Counted from the first letter of the stretch, positions 31,111-42,059 are shown. The stretch: 64,000 bases of DNA from Closterium sp. Naga37s-1 (GCA_947471745.1 CANJKZ010000508.1:186001-250000); one strand, 5' to 3'. Numbers and translations: made by a program. The notes: generated by a model from the letters alone, not told the origin.

Positions 31111-33738
31111 GAGCCTGGAGGTTCTCCGGGTGCTTCGTCTCGGCGGGAGCCACTCTCTCCACAGGAGCTGCGAGAGTGGTTTGCCCGGCGCTGGAGGCGT
31201 GCTGCTGGAGCTGGAGGTTCTTCGGCTGCTGAGGGTGCTGGTGCCGCGGGTCCCGGAGGTGCTCGTACTGGGAGTACTGGAGCTGCTGGGCCTGCGGGTA
31301 CGACTGGAGCTGGAGCTGCTGAGGGTGTTGGCGCTGAGGCTACTGCTGTCGGTCCTGGAGGCGGTCCTGCTGGGGGTGCTACTGGTGCTGCTGGAGGTAC
31401 TGGAGCTGGAGGTGCTGCTGGCGCTGGTGCTGCCGCTGGGGGTACTGGTGCTGTCCCTGCTGTGTCTGGAGTCGCCGCGCGGCCTCGGCCGTACTTCGTT
31501 CCGCTCCTTCAGCAGGTTCTTGGTCTCCCGCCTTCTACTGGTCCTCCTCCTCCTCCCTTAGAGTGTCCACAGCCTGTCCCGTCACAGTTACAGTTACAGC
31601 CGGCCTCCCCACTGCCCACTCCTTCTCCCTACACTGGTCCTACTGGAGGTCTGGCTGAGCGTCGTGAGCCTGCGTCTCGCCCTGCGTCGCCTGTCCGTCT
31701 TGCTCGCACTAGTGGTCGTGGTTCGCGTCAGCGTCCTCCTCCTGTCCCTGGCATGCACCGGATGTCTCTGCGTCTGTCCACTGCTCCTCTGCGTGCCCCT
31801 TTGCCTTCTCCTCCTGAGTCCTCTCTTCCTGCTCTTCCCGACCCGGAGTCGGACTCTCTTCGTGCTGCCAGTCCTACTGTCACGCGTCTCCTTGCTACTG
31901 TCGTCACTGACCCTTCCTTTGAGTCCACTGCTGCGTCTGCCCTAGTTGCTGAGCTCGTCGACTTTGCTGCTCGCTGTCGTCTAGACTACGCTGCTAGTCT
32001 TGTCGTTGAGTCTGAGTCTGTCTGTCCTCCGTCCGTCGGGGGTGAGTGTGCCCTTGGCACGGACGTCCTTGAGGACAGGCAGGAGGAGTTCCAGTGTTTG
32101 GCTGCTGCTTCACCTCATCTCGTGTCCGTACTGCTTACCCCTGAGGGAGACCCGGATGCACTTGACATCCCGACTCCGCGCTCTTACGCGGAGGCGATAG
32201 AGGGTCCCTACTCCTCTCAGTGGCAGGCAGCTATGGACACAGAGATGGCTTCCTGGAAGTCCACAGGCACCTACGTTGACGAGGTTCCCCCGCCTGGGGC
32301 GAACATCGTCAGTGGCATGTGGATTTTCAGGGTGAAGCGACCGCCGGGTTCTCCGCCTGTCTTCAAGGCGCGTTACGTGGCTCGTGGCTTCAGTCAGCAG
32401 CAGGGAGTTGACTACTTTCAGACCTTCTCTCCCACCCCGAAGATGACCACTCTTCGGGTACTGCTGCACATAGCTGCTCACCGCGACTACGAGCTGCACT
32501 CTCTTGACTTCAGCACTGCTTTCTTGCAGGGCAGCCTGCACGAGGAGATCTAGCTGCGTCGCCCACCTGGCTTCACTGGGTCTTTTCCTCCTGGCACCCA
32601 GTGGAGCCTCCGGCGGCCAGTCTACGGTCTCCGCCAGGCACCGCGTGAGTGGCACGACACACTGAGGACTACACTTGCGGCTCTTGGGTTTGCTCCCTCT
32701 ACTGCCGACCCGTCGCTGTTTCTGCGCACCGACACTTCTTTGCCGCCGTTCTACATCCTCGTGTACGTCGACGACTTGGTCTTTGCCACAGCTGACACTG
32801 CTGGACTCGCCCACGTGAAGTCCGAGCTGCAGAAGAGACACACGTGCACAGACCTGGGTGAACTGCGCAGCTACCTTGGCTTGCAGATCACCCGGGACAG
32901 AGCACGCCGCACCATTACCCTGACTCAGTCACACATGGTGCAGCAGGTCCTTCAGCGCTTCGGCTTCACGTACTCCTCGCCTCAGGCCACTCCTCTGCCT
33001 ACTCGCCACTCGCTCTCAGCTCTGCCTTCGGATGAGTCCGTAGAGTCGAGTGGCCCGTACCCAGAGCTTGTTGGCTGCCTCATGTACCTGATGACCTGCA
33101 CACGACCTGACCTCGCATACCCTCTTAGCATTCTCGCACGCTATGTTGCTCCTGGGAGACACAGACCGGAGCACATGGCTGCAGCGAAGAGGGTGTTGCG
33201 TTACTTGTGCAGTACGTCGGGCATGGGGCTTGTGCTTGGAGGGCAGAGTCCAGTGGTCCTCACTGGGCACGCAGACGCTTCTTGGGCTGACGACCAGGCT
33301 ACGCAGCGGTCGTCACAGGGTTACACCTTCAGCCTTGGTTCCGGCTCTGTTTCGTGGCGGGCTACCCGCTCGTCTTCTGTTCTCGGCTCCAGTTGTGAGG
33401 CTGAGATCTACGCCGGGGCCATGGCTGCACAGGAGCTTCGCTGGCTCACCTACCTGCTGACTGACCTCGGAGAGCCGCCTCGTTCTCCTCCAGTGCTGTA
33501 CGTAGACAACAAGGCCATGTTGGCCTTGTGTCGAGAGCAGAGACTGGAGCACAGAACGAAGCGCATTGCTCTCCGCTACTTCCTTGCTCGTGAGCTACAG
33601 CAGCGTGGTCAGCTGCGGCTTGCGTACGTGGCCTCTCAGGCCAACACTGCTGATATCTTCACCAAGGCACTTGCGCCTTGTGATCATCAGCGCTTCTGTA
33701 CTCAGCTGGGTCTTGTGCCTCACGTGCTCACCCCTTGA

Positions 33739-33945
33739 CCTTGTTTGTACTGTTGCATATATATATACACCTGCTCTTGCTTGTCTAGCCTTATATATAT
33801 ATGTAATCCTGCATGTGAACTGGCCTTGTGGCCTTGAACTTGTGCTCGGAATGTGTGGTGACTTTGTGATCCACCCTGAGCTTGCTTTGCTTTGCTTGAC
33901 TGGTCTTGTGACCCCTTGTTCTCCCCCACTTTACCTATGGGGGTG
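33739..33945 (+). other. 3' untranslated segment of element B
   Basis: Non-coding, with two alternating TA tracts (~33757-33769 and ~33791-33803) that are nearly complementary and could pair. It ends in TATGGGGGTG, a short purine-rich tract next to the 3' LTR and a weak polypurine-tract candidate. Confidence 0.6.
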
Positions 33946-34070
33946 TGTCAGATTTATATGACATAGCTACTGTAGGCTATAGTGGGGTAGCACATATGGG
34001 GTATAGTTTTCTAGGGTTTACATTTGTACCCAACTTTCCCTTAGTCAATCCATTCTCGTTCAGTTTCTCA
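33946..34070 (+). mobile_element. 3' LTR of element B
   Basis: 125 bp, TGTCAGATTTA...GTTTCTCA, two apparent substitutions from the 5' LTR; followed by the duplicated target GGGAA. Confidence 0.93.
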
Positions 34071-34108
34071 GGGAATGGCATAATTTAAAGGAAATGGGAA
34101 TACATATG
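34071..34108. repeat. 38-bp satellite remnant between elements B and D
   Basis: GGGAATGGCATAATTTAAAG and following bases continue the satellite unit interrupted at 26756, confirming that B sits inside the satellite. The remnant ends at CATATG where the D LTR begins. Confidence 0.85.
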
Positions 34109-34237
34109 TGTCAAACTTATATTCTGCTTATTGTGTAGGCTGTAGTGGGGTAGCCCATATGGGGTACAACCCAATTAGGGTTAGCACTTGTAACCATCCT
34201 GCTGTTTGTCAATTCATTTTCGTTCGTACTTCTGACA
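34109..34237 (+). mobile_element. 5' LTR of copia element D
   Basis: 129 bp, TGTCAAACTTA...TTCTGACA, followed by a primer site. Similar to but clearly distinct from the C LTR at 40643-40775 (minus): they share TAGGCTGTAGTGGGGTAGCC and GGGGTACAACCC but differ by many substitutions and indels, so they are not the two LTRs of one insertion. Confidence 0.85.
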
Positions 34238-34249
34238 TGGTTTCAGAGC
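34238..34249 (+). other. Primer-binding site of element D
   Basis: TGGTTTCAGAGC, one change from the initiator-Met site TGGTATCAGAGC. Element C has the same variant, so it is a subfamily feature. Confidence 0.75.
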
Positions 34250-34990
34250 AGGTCCTAGCCTAGGACCGTTTCCTTAGGGCCCACCGAGTAGCGCTTCCCC
34301 ACCGCCCTGCCCTGCCCTGCCCTGCGTCGCGCTGCCTGCGCACGCCCTGCCCTGCCCGCACACTGCCCGCCGCAGCGCGCTCTTCTTTGCCCGCGCGTCG
34401 CCAGCTGGAGCGCGCCCTGTTTGCCTGCGCGCCCTGCTGACCCGCGCGCCCTGCCCTGCCCGCGCGCCGCGCCGCGCCGCCGCTTACCGCAGCGCGCCCT
34501 GCCCTGCCCGCGCGCCGCGCCGCCGCGTCGCCCTGCCCGCGCGCCGCCCGCCGCTGCGTGCCCTGCCCTGCCTGCGCGCCGCCCGCCGCCGAGCGCCCTG
34601 CCCTGCCCGCGCGCCGCACCGCCGAGCGCCCTGCCCTGCCCGCGCGCCGCGCCACCGCGCGCCCTGCCCTGCCCGCACGCCGCGCCGCCGCCCTGCCCTG
34701 CCCGCGCGCCGCTCCGCCGTGCGCCCTGCCCTGCCCGCGCGCCGCGCCGTCGCGCACCCTGTCCTGCCGCTCGCCCTGCCGCCGCGCCGTCCTGCCTTAC
34801 CCGCGCGCCGCGCCGCCGCGCACCCTGCCCTGCCGCGCGCCCTACCCTGCCGCGCGCCGCTCGCTGCTGCGTCGCCCCGCGCCGCCCTGCCTTGCCTTGC
34901 CTGCGCGCTGCCCTGCTGCTAGCGCGCTCGCCTGCCTAGCCCTGCTTGCGTGCTGCTCTGCTGCTAGCGCGCCCGACCGTTCTGCCCACT
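34250..34990 (+). repeat. GC-rich repetitive leader of element D
   Basis: Dominated by CCCTGCCCTGCCCGCGCGCC and CGCGCCGCCG variants in ~30-40-bp irregular units from ~34300 to 34870, A-poor on the plus strand. The long frames on both strands here are composition artefacts. Confidence 0.7.
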
Positions 34991-35299
34991 ATGGCCACGC
35001 TCAGTGTCCTCACGTTCGATCCGGAGGGCCGCCCGATAGAGTTCGATGCGTGGCTCGACGACTTACAGCTGTTCTTACTGAGCGATTCCAAGAACGGAGT
35101 CTCACTGTTTGACCTCACTTCTGGCGCCTCTGTCGCCCCTGCCGCCACAGCTGACAGTGTAGCTCGCTCCCATTGGCTTACTCGTGACGCTGCTGCTCGC
35201 CTTGCCGTTCGCAACCACCTGCCTTTAGCCGAACGCGCTCACTTCGGACAGCACAAGACTTCGAAAGCACTGTACGACGCTGTAGTCGCTCGTTACTCC
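34991..35299 (+). pseudogene. gag: Gag N-terminal fragment of element D
   Basis: The ATG at 34991 starts MATLSVLTFDPEGRPIEFDA and continues through WLDDLQLFLLSDSK, RDAAARLAVRNHLPLAER and LYDAVVARYS, about 103 residues with intact frame and closely similar to C Gag. It stops matching right after ARYS, where C continues SPTTAALGHL. The rest of the element is absent; non-homologous DNA follows. Confidence 0.88.
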
Positions 35300-35822
35300 G
35301 TCCACATCATCTTGACTCCGCACTCAAGGCGCGTCGTAATTAATCCCCTCCACAGGCCATCGATCACGTAATCGCTTACTACACAGACATCACATTCCTA
35401 CTGAATTTGTGCTGGCGGTATATAATGGCACGCTTCTTCCCTGCTTCCGACCCGACGATCGAGCGGCATTTCGGCATTTCGGAACCTTCTTCTGTCAGAC
35501 GGTCAAGCACCTGCACAGCTCTGCGGCTGTTTGTGGCAGTCAAGTGTCGGGTAGTCGTCAAGAATCGCCTAGAAGTCCGTTACTGTTCGTTGCCGGTCGC
35601 TCTCCCTCTGAAGCATCTTCTAGCAGCAGCGAATCCGCTCCCAACGAAATATCCTCCGCTGGAAAAATAACTTCAGCTGGGGCGGATTTCAAGGGGAGAA
35701 TAAAAACGAGAGATTGCTCTGTGGAGGTGGTAGGCGGAGCCAATCCCGCCGCCGTTGAGTTGTACTTCAAGCGGAAGGTGCAAGAGAGAGCGCGTGCTTC
35801 CGCTCTTGCAGCTGTCGCGGCA
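35300..35822. other. Non-transposon DNA trapped between elements D and C
   Basis: About 523 bp with no similarity to any element or satellite in this window, bounded left by broken D gag and right by broken C pol. Base composition is moderate, unlike the GC-rich elements. On the plus strand a frame from 35409 stays open across the right boundary; within the segment it encodes ~138 residues, including a Ser-rich stretch (SEASSSSSESAPNEIS) and a basic, helix-like end (VELYFKRKVQERARASALAA). I do not recognise the family. It could be a captured host gene fragment, pre-existing host DNA, or an unrelated element remnant. Confidence 0.5.
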
Positions 35823-37883
35823 GATGTCTGGTGCATCCGGGTCTCCCTCAGGTGCAATCAGCATGGACACGAGATGAGGTACAGCAGCTGCAAAACACTC
35901 AAAGTCCTCCTGCCTGTCCTCAAGGACGTCCGTGCCAAGAGCACACTCACCCCCGACGGACGGAGGACTAACAGACTCAGACTCAGCAACAAGACTAGCG
36001 GCGTAGTCGAGACGACAAGCAGCAGCAAAGTCAACAAGCTCAGCAACTAAGGCAGACGCAGCAGTGGACTCAAACGAAGGGTCAGTGACAACAGTGGCTA
36101 ACAGACGCGTGACAGTAGGGTGAGCAGCACGAACCAGGTCAGACGCAGGGTCCGGAACGTCAGGCAGAGAAGACGCAGGAGGAGACGGCAAGGGAACTCG
36201 CAGAGGAACAGAGGAAGGACGAAGGGACATAGTGTGCGTGCCGGGGACAGGAGGAGGACGCTCACGAGGAACACGACGACCAGTGCGACCAGCGCGAACA
36301 GGCGAGGCAGGACGAGACGCAGGCTCACGACGCGCAGTAAGACCTCCTGTCTCTTTAGGGTAAGAGAGGGAGCAGGCAGTGGGGAGCTTGGCTGTAACGG
36401 GAGACCAGTAGAAGACGGGAGACTAAGAACCTGGCGAAGCACCGAGTCAGGCGGCGGCAGAGACGACGGTGACGGTGGAGCGAAGAACAAACACGGCGGT
36501 GCTGTACCACCAGGACCAACTCCTCCAGCACCAGCACCTCCAGGGTCTCCCGCAGCTCTAGAAACACCAGCTCCAGCACCTCCAGCAGCTCCAGAAACTC
36601 CAGCTCCAGTACCTCCAGCAGCTCCAGAAACTCCAGCTCCAATGCCTACAGCTCCAGAGTCCGCAGCACCACCAGCTCCGGCAGCTCCAGCACCCGAAGT
36701 GCGAGCACCTCCGGGACCAGCGGCGCTCGTACCACCAGCACCTCCAGAACCAGCAGCTCAAGCTCCTCCGGTACCACCAGCTCCAGGGCCTCCAGCACCA
36801 GCAGCACCGCCACCGCCCCCAGCTCCAGCACGTCCAGGACGAGCGCCTCCGGGACCAGTAGCGCCAGGCCGAGAGCGGGTGCGCGTAGCATACCAATCAC
36901 GCAGCTGCTGCGGCGAGAGAGGCTCCCGCTGAGTAGACGCAGTGCCCCGAGGCTCAGCACCCCCAGACGCAGTACCCCCAGGCGCCGCACCCCCAGGCCC
37001 AGCACCCCCAGGCTCAGTACCCCCAGTCTCATCACCCCCAGACACAGCACCCCGAGCAGGACCACCCTCAGCAGAACATGAGTCACCAGTGACCTCGACA
37101 GGCTCAGCCAAGGGAGGTGGGTCTACCTGAGACACACCTGAAGGAGCAGGACCCTGGGGGGAGAGGGGGTCTACCGGAGGGGGACCTGGAGCGAGAAAGA
37201 GCGGCGGGGGGGGGAGAGGGGCAGTGCGGTAGGGAAAGAGACGGTAAAAGGGGACCGACTCGTCAAACGTGATGTCCTGAGAGGAGAAGACACGGCGCGA
37301 GGTGGGGTGGTAAAACTGCCAGCCAGGCGCGTCAGGGGGAAAGCCAAGGAAGACGCAGGGAATGGCGCGGGAGGAGAGCTTGTCCGCGGTGGTATCGCGG
37401 ACAAAGGCACGAGAGCCCCAGACCCGGAACTGCAAACACGCAAGGAGACAAGGGGACACGGGGATCCGGCAAGGAGACACGGGGCCAGAGGTTGAGCTGA
37501 TGCGCAGCGTACCGGACCGCAAACGGCCACTGAAAATGGGGAGCAGTCGCATGGATCATGGAGGTACAAGCGATCTCCATGACTAAGCCAATGCGGTGCT
37601 CGGCAACCCCATTCTGCTGCGGGGAGGCCGGAAGCGTGAACGACTGGAGGATGCCCTCTCCCTGACAGAAGGCCCGCAAGAGGTCGGAGGAGAACTCACC
37701 ACCTCTGTCAGAGTGCAGACGCAGGACAGGAAGGTCCGTGTGGAACCTCTCGCGGAGCTGGAGACGGACAGCGCGGATCCAAGGGATCAAGACAGCAGGG
37801 ACCTCACCCTTGGTGCGCAAGGGGAAGACCGTGGTGTAACGCGTGTAGTCGTCAACAACGAGCAGAAAGTACCGCTCGCCGCC
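35823..37883 (-). pseudogene. pol: Integrase C-terminal part and linker of element C, decayed and truncated
   Basis: Continues from 37883 downward. Integrase core residues are visible (RLHSDRGGEF ~37715, SPQQNGVAEHR ~37620), then WGSRAFVRDTTADKLSS (~37400) and FPPDAPGWQFYHPTSRR (~37330), spread over different frames. Near 37440-37480 a short tandem-like rearrangement replaces the usual segment between RVSLPETSP and FRVWGSR. The Pro/Gly linker (36500-37100) follows in several frames. The match ends at DPDAPDI (35823), which in B lies just before the RT, so RT, RNase H and the 3' LTR are missing. Confidence 0.8.
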
Positions 37884-40025
37884 CTATCCACGGACACGGG
37901 CGGGGCCCCACACGTCCATGTGGAGAGTCTGCAGGGGAGCCTCTGTCGGGGGAAACGAGGAGGAGTGAGGGGTGGCGCACTGCCGCCCCTCGACGCAAGG
38001 AATGCAGGGCGGGGCAGGGAAGCGCGGGAGGGAGGACAGAGACCTGGGAAGACCAGAGACAAGGAGGCGGGAGTGCATGCTACGGAGGCGTGGCAGGGAG
38101 GGGTGACCAAGGCGGTGGTGCCAGAGGAGAGTCTGGTGTGAGAGGTGGCGACACGAGCAAGGGGCTGCTGCCTGACCTGACGCGGACACCTGACCAGACA
38201 CAGCCACCTGGGGAGACTCAGTAGTCAGTGTGTACAGGCTCGACCCAGGCCGACGGGTGAACGTGGCCAGGTGACGGCCAGTCCGGGAGCACGTACAGAT
38301 CGCCACACGCTGCAGTCCAGGGGCGAAGGTATCAACCCCCGCATCCTGAAGGGCAGCGTTGCTCACCAAGTTCGTCGAGAACGAGGGGAGGTGGGGACCT
38401 GACAGTGAGCCGGACGGAACCGCCGGACACGGGAGAACAGTGGTGGAACGTGCAAGCACCGGGCCCCCCGAGGGGTCAGCCAGGGAGACTGCAACGGGTC
38501 TAGTGAGTGGTGTGAGTGTGGTACTGTCGCGAAAGAAGCAGCGAGTAGCACCTGAGTCAAGTGTGAAGGTGTGCAAGGCCTCAGCAGGCGCAGTACCAGA
38601 GAGAGCAGACTCACTAGCACCTAGAGCAGCAGTCGGTATACCTGGGTCAGGCGGCACACACAAGTAACAGTCACCCTCTGCACTAGTAGACAAAGCATAC
38701 ATGCCAGTAAGGATAGTATCATAGTCAAGATCAAAGATTTCAACACCAGCCTTAAGCAGCTCTGTCCAGCGGGGCATCTCATGATCATCGCCAAACTCAG
38801 TGCGCAAAGCGTCATCTAGGCGGAAGAAGCAGCGGTACTGGGTGTGAGGCTTGCCGCACGTCTGACCCTTGCGGTCACCAGTGCGAATGACGTACGGGCA
38901 GGAAGCACTACCCCCAGACACCCTGCGCTGAGCATACCAGTCACGAAGCTGCTGGGACGAGAGGGTCTCACGCTGCCGCTGCTGCTGCTGCTGCCGCTGA
39001 CCAACTTCAGTCCGCCCACCACCGCTGCTGCCACCGCCACTCCCGCCGCCACCACCACTGCCCCCACTACGTCCACTGTCGCCACGACCACCGCCACTGC
39101 CACCCCCGCCGCTGCCGCCACCCCCGCCACCGACTCCCCCACTCCCGCCACCACTCCCACTGCCACCTCCGCCACCTCCACCGCCTCCACCGCCTCTACC
39201 ACTACCGCCTCCACCGCCGCCACCCCCAACACTCTTGCCTCCCTTGCCCCTGCCGTTGCGGCGCTTCCCACTAGGAGCAGAAGCAGCCCCGACTCCCTCA
39301 GCACCAAGGAATTCGACAGCAGCAGCAGAAGCAACAGAGGGGGCAAGTGGGGAGGGGGAGCACCCCTCAAAGAAGGGCGTGCGGGGAGTGCCACGAGCAA
39401 CACCTACTGCGACTATGTTGGTTTCAGCTGCTAGGAGGTGCTTCGCGAGCAGGTCGATAGTGAGGTCTGTGGGGCGAAGGGCGAGAAGGGTGTCCCGGAC
39501 TGCGCTAAGAGAGTCGGGGAGGCGAGTGACTATAAAGTAGAGAGTGATGTAAATCGGGGGCTCGTTCTTGGGGACAAACTCGGTGGGGAGGGCAGCACGG
39601 TAGCGAGTGTCCATAGCGCGGAGATGGGTGATGAGGTCGTCTACAGTGTCGAAAGAGGACAGCTCGGGAAAGAGGTAGGGGAGGATGAGGTGGCCTAGAG
39701 CTGCAGTGGTAGGGGAAGAGTAGCGAGCGACTACAGCGTCGTACAGGTCTTTGGCCGTTTTAGTCTGATCAAAGTGCTCGCGTTCGGCTATCGGCAGGTG
39801 GTTACGGACGGCTAAGTGAGCGGCAGCGTCGCGAGTGAGCCATTTCGAGCGAACCGTACTATCGGCAGAGTCAGGAGGGGCAGGACGAGCTCCAGACGTG
39901 AGGTTAAAGAGGGAGACATCGTCTTTGGAGTCGCTCAGGAGAAACAGCTGTAGGTCCTGCAGCCATGTTTCGAACTTAATAGGGCGGCCGTCAGGATCAA
40001 ACTCGAGGACACTGAGGGTGGCCAT
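37884..40025 (-). pseudogene. gag-pol: Gag-protease-integrase frame of element C, ends at TAG
   Basis: The ATG at 40025 opens a 713-residue frame ending at TAG 37884-37886, in GPARVRG just after the first integrase Asp motif (HMDVWGP, ~37915). In order: Gag N domain; YITLYFIVTRLPDSL; poly-Gly (39010-39230); CX13CX3HX4C (38828-38900); protease LDSGATRCFF (38530-38574); pre-integrase zinc region (LLWHHRLGHPS). B has Gln where C has the TAG (RGQGHERYF), a CAG-to-TAG change. Gag and protease are in one frame, as typical of plant copia, unlike element A. Confidence 0.88.
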
Positions 40026-40630
40026 AGCGTCGCAGCGAAGGGCAGAGTAAGCGGGCGTGCGGTAAGCAAGGCGGCGCACGGGCTGCAAGAGCTGCGCGCG
40101 GGCCGCGCGGGCTGCAGACGTTCAGCGCGCGAGGAGTCAGAGGCGGCGCGTGGGCTGCAGGGCAGTGCTCGGGCCGCGCAGGCAGCAGACGGGCGGCGTG
40201 CGAGCCGGCAGGGGCTGCGCGCGGGCAGGCAGAGGCGGCGCGCAGGCCGCGAGGGCAGCGCGCAGGTCGCGCGGGCTGTTGGCGGGCGGCGCGCGGGCCA
40301 GCAGAAGCTGCGCGCGGGCTGTGTGGGCAGCGCAGCGGGCCGGCAGAAGCTGCGCTCGGGCTGTGCGGGCAGCGCGCGGGCTGCGCGGGCTGCAGGCGGG
40401 CGACGCGCGGGCCTGCAGGGGCTGCGCGCAGGCAGGCAGGGGCGACGCGCGGGCCGCGCGGGCTGCAGACGGGCGAGGCGCGGAATGCAGCGGCGGCGCG
40501 GCGCAAGGAAGGGCAGGGCGTGCGCGGGGCTGCGCAACGCAAGGCAGGGTAGGGCAGGGCGTGCGCGGGCGGCGCAACGCAGGGCAGGGCACGGGTGGGC
40601 CCGAAAAAAAAGCGGTCCTACGGACCTACT
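40026..40630 (-). repeat. GC-rich repetitive leader of element C
   Basis: Between primer site and gag ATG. On the plus strand it reads as irregular units of GCGCGGGC, GGGCGGCGCGCGGGCC and GGCAGAAGCTGCGC. Same position and compositional style as the leaders of B, D and E, but a different repeat unit. Confidence 0.7.
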
Positions 40631-40642
40631 GCTCTGAAACCA
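40631..40642 (-). other. Primer-binding site of element C
   Basis: Minus strand TGGTTTCAGAGC, identical to the site in D, abutting the LTR. Confidence 0.78.
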
Positions 40643-40775
40643 TGTCAGAACTACAAGCACGAATGAATGAACTATGAGAGAGTTGGGTACAAATAGAAAC
40701 CCTAAAGGGGTTGTACCCCATATTGGCTACCCCACTACAGCCTACACATTATAATAGAACATATATAGTTTGACA
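40643..40775 (-). mobile_element. 5' LTR of copia element C
   Basis: 133 bp, TGTCAAACTAT...GTTCTGACA on the minus strand. The outer flank (GTATG at 40776-40780) resembles the left flank of D (ATATG at 34104-34108) in four of five bases. D's left flank is satellite whereas the sequence right of 40775 is not, so this is weak evidence for a single target duplication. Confidence 0.85.
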
Positions 40776-41430
40776 GTATGGTTATCCGACGACATGATTC
40801 GACAATCTTAGTGAGCTGACGGTATTCATACATTCAGCCGATTTTATGACAAGCTGACGGCATTGTCTGCATGGAAGTTACAAGAAAACCAAACCATATT
40901 AATCTAAAGGGAGAATGCATCACCTGGACAGAAGAATTGGGGCTATGAACATTTGCTCTGAAAATTGTTAATGCATCCCTATTATATGATTCTAAATCAT
41001 TCAGCAACCCCGTCCTCTATTATATGTATATTTGTACAGCCCATTTCGCTATGCACAAAGCACAAAACTTCGGTTCAGAACGCTGCTGCATGCGGAAACT
41101 GCCATGTCATAATATTTTCTTGCGCTCTGATTGGTAAGAGTAGGAAATGCTCTTATCAAGCAGAGCAACCTGTCTCCACTCAGATCGGTATCAGAGGAGT
41201 CACCAACCAGTTCGTCAGGAGGGAGCAGGCACGAATTCTCACCAATCCGGAATTTCGCCACTACGAAAGCCCATCCGTTACCCCAACTGGTTGTCTCGCC
41301 AACCTTCCTCGCTCGCGTAGTCTCGGGTTACCAGGCAAGGGAGGGAGAGATGCTTCAGGCAGGCAGGGGGATCACAACGGCTAGGGTTTGGTGTCCTCAC
41401 ATTGGCCAACACTAGCAGTTCGGAAAAGTG
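40776..41430. other. Unique intergenic sequence
   Basis: AT-richer, non-repetitive DNA that marks the end of the transposon/satellite domain. Short frames on either strand have no recognisable motif or conserved partner in the window. No credible gene seen. Confidence 0.5.
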
Positions 41431-42059
41431 GAAGGCGCGCGAAAGATAGCGAAGTGACGGAACGGGTGAGATTTTGAAAATCTACGGTCGAGATTCACAT
41501 GGTTCATGTTCCCCTCCTCACATCCTTCATTCCCGCCTGCGATAACGGACATTTTCGGAAACACGTCGGACGCTTTCTGTTTCGATGCAGCCACTTTGTC
41601 GGCGATGGGGACACGTGAAGAATCTGGCAGACAGACGATTCTTTCTCTCCTGAACCACACACACGTGACACGCTGGTACTTTCGAGCTACGGTTAGGATC
41701 GAAGTTAGACCCAACCATTGTAAGACGATCAATCTAGAACCGTCAGATCTCAGTTCGAAAACTGGAGGCGATAACAGTTTGGAGGGAGTGACTCAATCCC
41801 AGACCCCTCCCCTCATTCTGCCATTTCTCAGCCGTTGTTCACTCAATTTCTCTCCAACCAGGCTCGTTCTGCTCGTCTTCAGCCGAACTCCTGAGAATCT
41901 GAGTTCGTTTTTCATCGTCCTGCTAGCGAAGCTATTCTATTTTGGAATCTCGCTATTCTCCACTCTCTCCGTTCGTGAAGACAATCTTTGAAATTGGGAT
42001 GATCGCCAGTAGACGCGATTTCCCACCCCGTCGTCAATCTGCAACTCACCTATTTTTCG
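41431..42059 (+). promoter_or_regulatory. Promoter-like region and first 5' exon of locus 1, twin G-boxes
   Basis: Two CACGTG G-boxes at 41612-41617 and 41662-41667 are exactly 50 bp apart. G-boxes are classical bZIP/bHLH sites in green-lineage promoters. Downstream the sequence turns pyrimidine-rich (41800-41960), a common feature of transcription-start regions, and ends in TTTTTCG before a strong GTGAGT donor. The transcription start is not determinable. Confidence 0.4.

Larger units (their letters stand above)
28270..33738 (+). pseudogene. gag-pol: Gag-Pol polyprotein of element B, one TAG in the RT
   Basis: Open from 28270 to 33738 except TAG at 32551-32553. Order: second Gag domain (YITLYYIVTRLPDSL); glycine tract; Gln run; Cys-His region CX13CX3HX4C (~28940-29012); protease LDSGASRSFF (~29348); pre-integrase HHCC (LLWHHRLGHPS ~29813, CVPC ~29937); integrase HMDVWGP (~30018), LRLHSDRGGEF (~30219), SPQQNGIAERR (~30315); linker with GGAEP-type repeats; RT (FKARYVARGFSQQQ ~32362, LDFSTAFLQG ~32506, YVDD at 32764-32775); RNase H (GHADASWADD ~33265, SSCEAEI ~33388, YVDNKAM ~33499, ADIFTKAL ~33650). 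The domain order identifies Ty1/copia. The TAG follows FLQGSLHEEI, where copia elements usually have Trp or Tyr. Confidence 0.92.
26757..34070 (+). mobile_element. Copia element B, full-length with target duplication
   Basis: A 7314-bp Ty1/copia element. The 125-bp LTRs (26757-26881, 33946-34070) differ at two positions that I can see (~98% identity). The 5-bp target duplication GGGAA flanks it (26752-26756, 34071-34075). Inside are a primer site, a GC-rich leader, a gag-pol frame with a +1-base C-run expansion and one TAG, and a 3' untranslated segment. Similar LTRs and intact target sites indicate a relatively young insertion into the satellite, already inactivated. Confidence 0.95.

Noticed and set aside
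33757..33803. TA-repeat hairpin in the B 3' region as a terminator
   Set aside because: Simple alternating TA tracts pair by composition; eukaryotic terminators are not recognised this way.
34109..40775. D LTR and C LTR as the two ends of one element
   Set aside because: They are in inverted orientation, from different subfamilies, and both have a primer site on the inner side; each is a 5' LTR.
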